Assembly (NCBI RefSeq): GCF_027887165.1
Contig: NC_077229.1
Location: 205,406,253 to 205,470,252 of the forward strand
Origin: Monodelphis domestica
Lineage: Eukaryota > Chordata > Mammalia > Didelphimorphia > Didelphidae
Length of the DNA stretch: 64,000 bases
Direction of reading: 5' to 3'
Positions 56,501 to 64,000 of the stretch are shown here, piece after piece; position 1 is the first letter of the stretch, and each line of letters starts with the position of its first letter. The position numbers were made by a program, and so were the translations under genes. Below the pieces are notes generated by a model. That model searched no databases. It saw nothing but the letters and a program-made list of their open reading frames with translations, and had not been told where the DNA came from.

Positions 56501-57362
56501 CCCATAAGGTTTGAAAGGATGTTTCGCCGTTGTCATTTTCTTCAACGAAATTGTTAATTGTTTCTATGATTTCTTCTTTAACTATCCGATTTTGGAGTAT
56601 CATGTTATTTAATTTCCAATTAATTTTTGATTTGGGTCTCCATGTACCCTTGCCGATCAATATTTTAATTGCCTTGTGATCTGAAAAGGCTGCAGTTAAT
56701 ATTTCTGCTTTTCTGCATTTAAGTGCCATGTTTCTATGACCTAGTGTATGATCTATTTTTGTGAATGTGCCATGTGGTGCTGAAAAGAAAGTGTATTCTT
56801 TTTTGTCCCTATTTATTTTTCTCCATATGTCTATTAATTCTAATTTTTCTAAGATTTCATTCACCTCTTTTACCTCTTTCTTATTTATTTTTTGATTTGA
56901 TTTATCTAAATTTGATAGTGGTTGGTTCAAGTCTCCCACTAATATGGTTTTACTGTCTAATTCCTCCTTCAATTCTCCTAGTTTCTCTATTAAAAATTTG
57001 GATGCTATACCATTTGGTGCATACATGTTGATTAGTGATATTTCCTCATTGTCTATATTTCCTTTTAGCAGAATATATTTACCTTCCCTGTCCCTTTTGA
57101 TCAGGTCTATTTGTACTTTGGCTTTGTCAGATATCATGATTGCAACTCCTGCCTTCTTTCTATCGGTTGAGGCCCAAAAGGTCTTACTCCAACCTTTAAT
57201 TCTAACCTTGTGAGTGTCAATCCGTCTCATATGTGTTTCTTGAAGACAACATATGGTAGGGTTTTGTGTTCTAATCCAATCTGCTATTTGTCTGCATTTT
57301 ATGGGTGAGTTCATCCCATTCACGTTCAAAGTTATGATTGTTATTTGTGGATTCGCTGGCAT
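53556..57362 (-). CDS. L1-C ORF2 protein: endonuclease and reverse transcriptase
   Basis: A complete 1268-residue frame, collinear with L1-A ORF2 and about 98.5% identical by eye (19 differences counted). All endonuclease positions noted for L1-A (E42, D144, N146, D204, D228, H229), the 'SIDAEKAFD' and 'FADD' motifs (699-702) and the C-terminal CX3CX7HX4C are kept. Private changes against the other copies include R23C, A460T, Y492H, P517Q and V705I. P517Q falls in 'VLIPKPGR', a strongly conserved L1 reverse transcriptase block, and V705I is three residues after the catalytic aspartates. The frame is open, but P517Q makes full activity less certain than for L1-A. The start has A at -3, as in L1-A. 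Confidence 0.95.
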   Translation of the reverse strand: MPANPQITIITLNVNGMNSPIKCRQIADWIRTQNPTICCLQETHMRRIDTHKVRIKGWSKTFWASTDRKKAGVAIMISDKAKVQIDLIKRDREGKYILLKGNIDNEEISLINMYAPNGIASKFLIEKLGELKEELDSKTILVGDLNQPLSNLDKSNQKINKKEVKEVNEILEKLELIDIWRKINRDKKEYTFFSAPHGTFTKIDHTLGHRNMALKCRKAEILTAAFSDHKAIKILIGKGTWRPKSKINWKLNNMILQNRIVKEEIIETINNFVEENDNGETSFQTLWDAAKAVLRGKFISLSAYINKLGRTETKELEMQIKKLENEQIKNPQKKTILEILKIKGEINKIESDRTIELINKTRSWYFEKTDKIDKVLVNLIKKRKEERQINSIKDEKGDLTSNEEEIKAIIKNYFAQLYGNKYTNLGDMDEYLQKYKLPRLTEEEIVFLNNPISENEIQQTIKELPKKKSPGPDGFTSEFYQTFREQLTPILHKLFDIISKEGVLPNSFYDTSMVLIQKPGRPKTEKENYRPISLMNIDAKILNRILAKRLQQVIRRVIHHDQVGFIPGMQGWFNIRKTIHIIDHINKQTNKNHMIISIDAEKAFDKIQHPFLLKTLESIGIEGSFLKIINSIYLKPSANIICNGDKLNPFPLRSGVKQGCPLSPLLFDIVLETLAVAIREEKEIEGIKIGKEETKLSLFADDMMIYLKNPRDSTKKLIEIINNFSKVAGYKINPHKSSAFLYNSNTAQQQELEREIPFKITQDKIKYLGIYLPRQTQDLYEHNYKTLSTQLKLDLNNWKNINCSWVGRANIIKMTILPKLIYLFSAIPMELPKIFFTDLEKNITKFIWKNKRSRISRELMKKNTKEGGLAVPDLRLYYKAAVMNTIWYWLRDRKEDQWNRLGASNLSKTVYDKPKDPSFWDKNPLFHKNCWENWRTVWERLGLDQHLTPYTKINSKWMNDLNIKKETIRKLGEHRIVYMSDLWEGKYFKTKQELERITKCKINNLDYIKLKSFCTNKTNVTKIRRVATNWETIFIKTSDKGLITKIYKELNQLYKKSSHSPIDKWARDMNRQFSAKEIKTINKHMKKCSTSLIIREMQIKTTLRYHLTPSRLANMTAMQSNECWRGCGKVGTLIHCWWSCELIQPFWRAIWNYAQRAIKDCLPFDPAIALLGLYPKEIMDKKTCTKIFIAALFVVAKNWKMRGCPSIGEWLNKLWYMLVMEYYCAKRNNKVEKFHGDWNNLQEVMQSERSRTRKTLYTETDTLWYNRR

Positions 57363-58049
57363 TTTGATGTCTTCCCCTAGTTCTGACCTTTCTTCTTTAG
57401 CTTTCTCCTTTTGAACCAGTGATTTACTTTAGGTCAGTCCCCCTAGTCCCCTCCCTTGAGATGCTTCCCTTTCTAGCCCCTCCCTTTTTATGCTCCCTTC
57501 CCCTCCCCCCTCTCCTTCCCTCCCTTTTTGTACTCCCTCCCCCCTCCCCCTCCTTAATTTTCCTTTCTTTCTTGCCCTAATGGATAAGATAGAATTCAGG
57601 ATCCCACTGGATCTAGATGTTCTTCCCTCTCAGATTTGATTTCACTGAGAGTAAGGTTTAAGTAATTCCACTTCACGCTCTCTTCCTCTCCTTCTCATAT
57701 GAGAGTTCTTCCCCCTCCCCTTCCCATGTGTATCTTTATATGGGAAAGTTTATTCTATTGATTCCCCCCCTATTTCTTGAAGTTAATCTTAGTATTATCA
57801 CGGTTCCCCCCTCCCTTTTCCTTTTTTTGCCCCAACTTTCCCCAAATCTTCTTAATTCCCCAATCTTTCCCTATGCATGTTTCTTCTAACTACTCTTATG
57901 ATGATACAATTTATAAGAGTTACACAAAACATTTTCCCCACATATTAATATATATAATTAGATGTAAATGTAGTCCTTATAGAAGGGAGTTTGACTTAAA
58001 GAGAAAGATAAGATTTATCTCCTTTTCCCTTTCTTTCATATTTACCTTT
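57363..58049 (-). other. L1-C ORF1-ORF2 spacer, 687 nt
   Basis: Sense-strand purine-rich and without a long sense frame, nearly identical to the L1-A spacer. Its conservation in two separately inserted copies shows it belongs to the element. Confidence 0.85.
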
Positions 58050-59033
58050 TCATGTTTCTCTTGCTTTCTGTGCTTGGATATCGAACTTTCCACAGAGCTC
58101 TGGTCTTTTCTTAGCAAATGCTTGGAAATCTTCTATTTTGTTGAATGCCCATACTTTCTCCTGGAAGTATATAGTCAGTTTTGCTGGGTAGTTGATTCTT
58201 GGTTGGAGACCCAGCTCTCTTGCCTTTCTAAATATCGTGTTCCATGCTTTGCGGTCTCTTAGTGTATTAGCCGCTAAGTCATGTGTGATCCTTATGGGAG
58301 CCCCCTTATATCTGAAGCTCTTCTTCTTGGCTTCTTGTAGGATTTTCTCCTTTACTTGGAAGCTCTTGAATTTGGCAATTACATTCCTGGGCGTTGTCTT
58401 TTGGGGATTTAGTATAGAAGGTGTTCTATGAATCCTTTCTATTTCTATTTTGCCCCCTTGCTCCAGAACGTGGGGGCAATTTTCTTTTATAATCTCCTCT
58501 AGAATAAAATCCAATTTGTTGTTTACCTCTGGTTTTTCTGGGAGACCGATGATATGGAGATTTTCTCGTCTTCCTCTGTTCTCCAGGTCCGTGACCTTCT
58601 CAGTGAGATATTTTCTGTTTTCTTCCAATTCATTAATTATTTGGGTTTGCTTTATTGATTCTTGCTGTTTTATCATCTCACTTTCTTCGAGGTGCTTGAT
58701 TCTGGTCATTAGGGACTGGATTTGCTTTTCAGCCTTGTCTGCCCTTCTATTGGATGCTTCGAGTTCTTTTTCCAATTGAGCAGTCTTATCTGTCAGACAG
58801 CTGATCTCTTTCTCCCATTTTTCTTTCCAGAAGGTTTCCATCTTTTGGATAAGTTCCAGTTTGAGATCTTCCAGAGCTTGTTGATAGTTTCCATTTTGGG
58901 AGGCGTGTTCTGAATTTTTTTGGATTTCCTCCTCATTCTCCTCTTTTCCTTGGGTACTTCCACCATAAAAGTTTTCAATAGTCACTTTTTTCCCTTTCTT
59001 CCTGGAGGCTTGATTTTGGGCCATGTGAGCCAT
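58050..59033 (-). CDS. L1-C ORF1 protein: RNA-binding chaperone
   Basis: A complete 327-residue frame, one residue longer than L1-A ORF1 because of an extra Glu in the acidic stretch after 'STQGKE' (about residue 32). The coiled coil, RRM and C-terminal domain are in the same order as in L1-A. Substitutions against L1-A by eye: T to R in 'SNRRAD', D to H in 'RIKHLEE', R to H in 'ENLHIIGLPE' and G to E in 'YFQEKVW'. The R to H change lies in the first RRM strand, where L1-A, L1-B and L1-D-type relatives keep Arg ('NLRIIGLPE'), so RNA binding could be affected. Start chosen as for L1-A. Confidence 0.95.
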   Translation of the reverse strand: MAHMAQNQASRKKGKKVTIENFYGGSTQGKEENEEEIQKNSEHASQNGNYQQALEDLKLELIQKMETFWKEKWEKEISCLTDKTAQLEKELEASNRRADKAEKQIQSLMTRIKHLEESEMIKQQESIKQTQIINELEENRKYLTEKVTDLENRGRRENLHIIGLPEKPEVNNKLDFILEEIIKENCPHVLEQGGKIEIERIHRTPSILNPQKTTPRNVIAKFKSFQVKEKILQEAKKKSFRYKGAPIRITHDLAANTLRDRKAWNTIFRKARELGLQPRINYPAKLTIYFQEKVWAFNKIEDFQAFAKKRPELCGKFDIQAQKARET

Positions 59034-59595
59034 CCCTTTGGTGGTTTTATTTCCCTTTCCTTTTTGGTCTGGGGTCTGGGTTATAAGAGCGGTTTTTCTA
59101 TGAATTTAGGTTGCTTCAGACTAGTTCTTCCCAGCCTCCGAGCCCAGGTATTCAGCTCCGCCCAGATAATCAGCGCGTTGTTCAGCGCAGCCCGCACCGA
59201 GTCCAGGTCCACTGGATTCTCCAGTGAAAGCGCCCTGAGACGTTTTTTTTCCTGGCAGTCCCCAGATCCCAAGGACCCTGGAGTGCCCCCCCAGACAGAG
59301 ACGCTCCCCACTCACTCGCTGTCCCGGTGAGCACTCAGGTAGCTCACTCTGGTTTAGTGGGGGAGGTGGGGTGGGGGAAGGGCGGCTCAGTTCACTTTTC
59401 TGTGCAAGCTTTTCCTTCTTATTTTAGTGTGGAAATGTTCAAGCCCCACGTACCTTTGCCTCTGTGGGGTACTGGGGAGTCCTTCTGTTCCTCCAAAGGT
59501 GATTTTATGCTCCTTTGATGTAGTCTATTTCGTTCGGTGCTGGGGAGAGGAAGCGTGCCGTGTCTAGATTGCAGCCATGATTACCCGGAAGTCCC
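59034..59595 (-). promoter_or_regulatory. L1-C 5'UTR (internal promoter region)
   Basis: About 560 nt, of the same type as in L1-A, with a few small indels (gcgcgttg for gcgcgcgttg near 59174). An ATGGC core (59578-59574 on minus) sits at about +16 to +20. Confidence 0.75.
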
Positions 59596-59609
59596 TATAC
59601 CAAAATATT

Positions 59610-60150
59610 GATAGTGGTACTTTTTGAAGTGGCAAAGAATTAGAAATAGAATAGATGTTCATCAAGTGGGAAATGGTTATACAAATTCTGTCACAAGAAA
59701 GTAAAGGAATCTTACTTTGTTATAATAATGATAAACATGATGACAAGCGTATCAAGATTTACATGAACTGACACAAAAAATGGACCCAGGAAAATGATTT
59801 AATAATGTAGACAGAAAGAATAAGAATAATTAAGCTGAATATTTTGGAATGTTGTAAAATTATAAAGAACAAGATTGGTAACAAAAAATACAGGAGAAAA
59901 TACCTTCTTTACCTCCTTTGCAGAGGTTGGAGTCCACAGAAGAGGAATAGAGCCTGTAAAGTCACATTTTTTTTTCTATGTTAATCAGTCTGTCAAACTT
60001 TTCCCCCTTGTCTTCTATCTTAAAAAAACTTTGTTATAAGGAATGGCTCTCTGTGACGGGTTAGTGAAAAGCATACGGGAGACATCTAGGCATTGTAAAA
60101 AAGAAAAAAGATATCAATAAAATCTATAAACAAAATTTTACTTTTGCTAT
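59610..60150 (+). repeat. Old L1 3'-end fragment, plus strand
   Basis: gaagtggcaaagaattagaa, atgttcatcaagtgggaaatgg and tgacacaaaaaatgg are a decayed ORF2 end and 3'UTR. It continues the L1 sequence left of L1-C (about 53110-53149). Confidence 0.8.
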
Positions 60151-61219
60151 GTCATTCAGGGTATCTCTAGTTAAACACTTCCATATGATATGGATTTTAC
60201 AATATATAAAAAAAGTACCACATTAAATGATCTCTATGGACTTTTCTGGCTCTAATGATCTATGACTTTACTCCTTTGGAATGTGAAATCTTTTTGTAGC
60301 CTTTATAACCTCTGGGGGTTCTTATCCCAGCTCCTACTCTTACTGGCAACTTGGTTTCCCAGAGCAAGATTATGCTAAGGTTCCTCTGAGAGGTTCCCAG
60401 TATCTTTAGTGTTATCAACTTGAGTCCCCATTCTGCTGCAGTCTACTCAATATCAAGCACCAGCAATTAGCATCCTAATATCATTTAATCAATTAACAAA
60501 TTATAATTTTACAAAGGCACATTTCTTGAGAAAATATAATGCCTTAACACCTATAGGTATATTCTCTCCTCTACTGCCGTGGTCACTATGGAGAGTGGGC
60601 TCAAAAGTAAAGTAGGTGCTACAAAATATTTGACCCTTTACAAAATTCATGTCCCATCTACTGGAATTCTGGTTCAAGTTGTAACTTTGCTTCTCTGTTC
60701 CCCACAAACCCTGGCACAGACCCCTGTCATTGGACCTTTGCGTTCTCGCGCCTCTAACCTTTTGTGGTTCCTGATGTTACAGCCCCATCCATGTCTCTCC
60801 AATATAATTTCACCTAACATAGGAAAGAATAGACACCCCAAAATGACAGAGACAGAGGCAAAATAAAGCTCTCTGCTCATAGCCATCATTCTGAGCCTAG
60901 TGGAGAGGTCTGGCCACTGGTGCTAGTTTTCTCTGTCCACACAGAGGTTTGTGGCAGTTCTTGCCTCTTCCCTCCAATGCAACCAGGAAGGAAAAAGAAA
61001 ATGGTTTATTTGTCAGTCTTTGGTTCACGTCCTCAGCTTTTGCTTAGTAGCCAATCAAAATTTATTGATTATTTCATCACCACATAGCACTCATAGTATT
61101 TCTCATATATCTACACAGTGGAAAACAGGATCCTTCAATACTCTGACCCTTCCAGAAGCAGGTTCACTGAATATGCATGCCCTAAAGACTGAGCGCTCAT
61201 TGGTCAGTATCCCAGAGCA
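60151..61219. other. Non-coding DNA, mostly unassigned
   Basis: A MIR-type tail is possible at 60225-60270 (atgatctctatggacttttctggctc). I see no gene. Confidence 0.35.
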
Positions 61220-61345
61220 TTATAATGGAAAAGTAGTGAGGCATCATGCTTAGGGAGCCAAACTTCCAGTAAGGAAGATAGGGGTTCAAGTTTCTCTTAT
61301 GAGAAATCCTCACATGACCCAGGGAAAATTGCTTAATTTTTCAGA
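61220..61345 (+). repeat. Decayed SINE, partial
   Basis: tagggagccaaacttcc, gataggggttcaagtttctc and catgacccagggaaaattgc follow the SINE order loosely. Confidence 0.5.
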
Positions 61346-61369
61346 ACACCACCCCCAACATCCTCCATG

Positions 61370-62160
61370 CAACTTTAAAAACCGTTTTGAGTTCCAAATT
61401 CTCTCCTTCCCTCCTACTATACCTCTTTACTCCCTTCCCTGAGACAGTAAGCAACCTGACAGATGTTACATGAGCAGTTATGTAAAACATTTCCCTATAT
61501 TAGTTGTTTTGTGGAAGAAATCTCAAACAAATAAGAAAAGTGAAATATAGTATTTGTTGATCTGCATTCAGACTCCATCAGTTCTTTCTCTGAAGGCAGA
61601 TGGCATATTTTTATCATGAGTCTTTGGAATTGTCTTGGATTAACTCTCGTGAATAGTCAGGTCATCATTCATAGTTATTCATCAAACAATATTGCTGTTA
61701 CTGTATACGATGCTCTTCTGATTCTGCTCACTTCACTTTGTATCAGTTCATGTAAGTTTTTCTAAGGGTTTAAAAAATCATCCTGCTCTTGTCATTTCTT
61801 GCAGCACAGTGAGAATACATTGCAATCATATACCCCAACTTGTTCATCTATGCCCCAGTTGATGGAAATCCCCTCAGTTTCTAATTCTTTTGCTACTACC
61901 CAAAGAGCTGCTACAAATATTTTTGTAAAGGTAGTTCCTTTTTCTTTTTCTTTGATCTCTTTGGGTTTTGGATCTAGAAGTGGTATTTTTGGGCCAAAGG
62001 GTAAGCACAGTTTCATAGCCCTTTGGGCATAGCTTCAAATTGCTCCCCAGAATGGTCAGATCAGTTCACAACTCTACCAACAGTGCATTAGTATCCCAAT
62101 TTTCCCACATTCCCATTCAACATTTTAAACTTACTTTTCTGTCATATTGGCCCCAGGTAA
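61370..62160 (-). repeat. Old L1 3'-end fragment, minus strand
   Basis: ttctgattctgctcacttcac, tatgccccagttgatgg, ctacccaaagagctgctac and ccccagaatggtcagatcag match the ORF2 end of the L1s here with divergence. The minus translation includes 'FTKIFVAALWVVAKELE'. Confidence 0.88.
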
Positions 62161-62379
62161 CTTTTGAAAACTACCAGTTACAGAACAGTTGTTGATCTGC
62201 ATTGGTAGAAAGGATTTCCTTATGCAGAGCTCCTTATAGCCATGATATTATGGGTCTCCAAGTTAAAAGAAAATGGCAAAATTCAATTGAGTACAATAAG
62301 CAATTATTAAACACCTACTATTCATAGTCAAGTATATAACAAGGTTGAAAACATATGCATTAAGAGATTATAGATCTAA

Positions 62380-63640
62380 AAAGGCCTTCAGAAGTCATCT
62401 ATTCCAATACCCTCATTTTGTAATAAGGAAAGTCTAGAGAGAGTTTCAGTGACTTGCCCAATGTCATGTAGCTAGAAGGTAGTGTGAGATTTAAAATGGT
62501 TGAGGTCTTAAACTGTAGTGATTAAAATAGTAGAAGATATAAATTGTGATAGATATAAGAGAGGGTGAGTAAATTTGACCGCAGAAAATATGTTTCACTA
62601 CAGTGTCTTGGTTTTTAAATCAAATATAAGGTGGTTGCCAGGGAAATATTCCCAATTATTCAAATACCCAAGTCAATTGGGTTTTATAGAGATTTTAATT
62701 AACAATACAATGAGTAATCAAAGAAAGAGAGAGAAAGAAAGGAATAAGTATGAAGGGCCTCAAGCCAACATGGCCTAGACCTGAGTCTTAAAAGAGAAAT
62801 TAGTCAGTTTTTTAACACTCAACACAAGGTCTGACTAAACAAGGATATTAGTGACACCAGGCCAGCGTCCTTCCTCAAAGAGTCTTCCAGCCAGAGATTG
62901 TTTCAAAGGTCCTCTCTCAAGAGCCTCCAGAGCTCCTACCCCAGAGGGACAGAGCCCCTCAGAGGAGCTCCTCAAGGAACTCTCCTTCAGAATGAGAGTC
63001 AGAAATCGAGATCCCCGAATGAGATCCAAGCTCTTATTTTTAAGGGCAAAATCTCCTCTGTCACCTCTCCTAAGTCCTTACATCTACCAATCACTGTAGA
63101 TGTTTCTAAAGGACTGCCCATTTTGAATTCACAGCTGAGTAGTTTTAATCTCTTTAGTAAGTCAGGAAAAATGCTGCTGTGTCAACAAATTTCATTAGGA
63201 AAAAACCTCTGAATAAGTTATCACCCTTTTAGGTTTAAGTAGTTTACAAGTTGCCCCACCTTTATAGGTACTTAGTATCCCATTATATCAATTCTAAAAC
63301 AGTCATGATTCAAAGAACTTCCTGTCCCTTCCATAAGCATGGATCAAAGTACTTTTATTGTTTAGCAAGCCGTTTCTGTCCTAAAGCAGTCTTAAGTAGG
63401 GTGGAGCAGGGACACTCCCATAGCTAGGAGCCCCCACACTCAAGTAGAGTTCTCACCATCTGCTAGGGAATTTTTTAAGTAGAAGATTCCCCAATTGGGG
63501 AAACCCCTAACATTCATAAGTCTGAGAAATTTTAAGGTTTACAGTAGCACAAGCCAGGATTCAAACCCAGGTCTTTTGATTCTGAGTTCAATGCTCTTTT
63601 CCTTCTACTTCACATTGCTTTCAGGGAGGGAAGGATAACT
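62380..63640 (+). repeat. MIR/CORE-SINE split by LTR copy 5
   Basis: The left part ends acttgcccaatgtcatgtag / ctagaaggtag (62482); the right part resumes at about 63548 with cacaagccaggattcaaaccc and ends near 63640. Joined, they form one CORE-SINE. Confidence 0.82.
62483..63543 (-). repeat. Solo LTR (LTR copy 5), 1061 bp, with target duplication
   Basis: On the minus strand it begins tgtaaaccttaaaatttctc and ends tttaaatctcaca. Target copies gtag are at 62479-62482 and 63544-63547. It shares ggttgccaggg (62632), gattggtagatgtaagg (minus) and gggcagtcc with the other LTRs. It is the longest copy. No internal retroviral sequence is adjacent. Confidence 0.88.
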
Positions 63641-63659
63641 TCTAGCTGGGAAGACTGAG

Positions 63660-63835
63660 AGAGCTTGTTGGAGATGGTACCTGTGCTGGATATAAGGCAA
63701 AGCTTAAAAAGGAAGAGATGGAAGTTGGGGATGGCTTAAGCCCTGAATTCATTCTAGACATAGTGAGTAGTATGAGTGAAGGCAGTAAAATGGGAGACGG
63801 TTTCTTTGTGAAGGAGTGTCTTGGAACAAATGAAG
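63660..63835 (+). repeat. Possible old interspersed repeat 3' part
   Basis: gaattcattctagacatagtgag, gaaggcagtaaaatgggag and gtgaaggagtgtcttgg recall the distal part of the repeat type at 39140 and 51555. The assignment is weak. Confidence 0.35.
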
Positions 63836-64000
63836 TTCTCTGGAGGCTATATTTTTTAATTTTAAAATATTAGATTATTAAAAGACTGTGAGATTTCTAA
63901 CTAGCTAGTGGACTCCTAATACAGCCCAAACAGGCACCACAGATCTGGAGCAGGGCAGAAGACAGGGTCCAAGAGAGAGAAGCATATAAGCATGAGCAGT

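Larger units (their letters stand above)
53136..59609 (-). mobile_element. L1-C: full-length L1 with both ORFs open and a 3' transduction
   Basis: A minus-strand L1 laid out like L1-A: 5' terminus about 59593-59595, ORF1 59033-58050, spacer 687 nt, ORF2 57362-53556, 3'UTR to 53196. Target duplication tataccaaaatatt at 53136-53149 and 59596-59609. The tail is double: T10 at 53186-53195, then 29 bp of non-L1 sequence with an AATAAA, then a second T run at 53148-53156. It interrupts an old plus-strand L1. Confidence 0.95.

Noticed and set aside
60579..61253. Short frames of 71-100 residues on both strands
   Set aside because: They overlap each other on opposite strands, have no domain and show no splice or conservation evidence.

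Overview
The window is non-coding DNA from a mammal and is almost certainly marsupial. I infer this from the dense interspersed repeats: LINE-1 (L1) elements with a long ORF1-ORF2 spacer, many tRNA-headed CORE-SINEs that start like 'gcagctaggtggcacagtgg', an RTE-class LINE remnant, L2/MIR relics and a set of related solo LTRs. I cannot fix the species. I found no host protein-coding gene with supportable exons; the only host-derived coding match is a dead processed copy of RPS3A at about 8.7-9.6 kb.

Layout. 0-10 kb: unique-looking AT-rich DNA with SINE and MIR relics, two solo LTRs of one family (5.43-6.00 kb on +, about 7.66-8.50 kb on -), a piece of an old L1 5' end (6.1-7.3 kb) and the RPS3A pseudogene. 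10.46-22.88 kb: two L1s head to tail on the minus strand. L1-B (10.46-16.42 kb) is an older, disrupted full-length-type copy; L1-A (16.43-22.86 kb) is a full-length copy with both ORFs open and a very long pure poly(A) tail. L1-A sits in the target-site duplication of L1-B, at what looks like the same endonuclease site. 23-30 kb: old repeats, an RTE remnant, a SINE split by a third LTR, and a 5'-truncated L1 (L1-D). 30-53 kb: a mosaic of old SINE, L2, CR1/L3 and L1 fragments, microsatellites and a fourth LTR. 53.15-59.60 kb: L1-C, a second full-length minus-strand L1 with both ORFs open and a short apparent 3' transduction. 59.6-64 kb: old L1 fragments and a fifth LTR splitting a CORE-SINE.

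What works together. Each intact L1 has an internal 5'UTR promoter, ORF1 (RNA-binding chaperone; coiled coil, RRM, C-terminal domain), a spacer of about 690 nt, ORF2 (endonuclease, reverse transcriptase, Cys-rich C-terminus), a short 3'UTR with an AATAAA signal, and a poly(A) tail. No catalytic position I could check is broken in L1-A or L1-C, so both are candidates for retrotransposition competence. The points most worth a second look are the repeated use of one target site by L1-B and L1-A, three unrelated L1 5'UTR types that all keep an ATGG core at about +15, the L1-C 3' transduction, and the five related solo LTRs, which carry 4-bp target duplications where their ends can be resolved.
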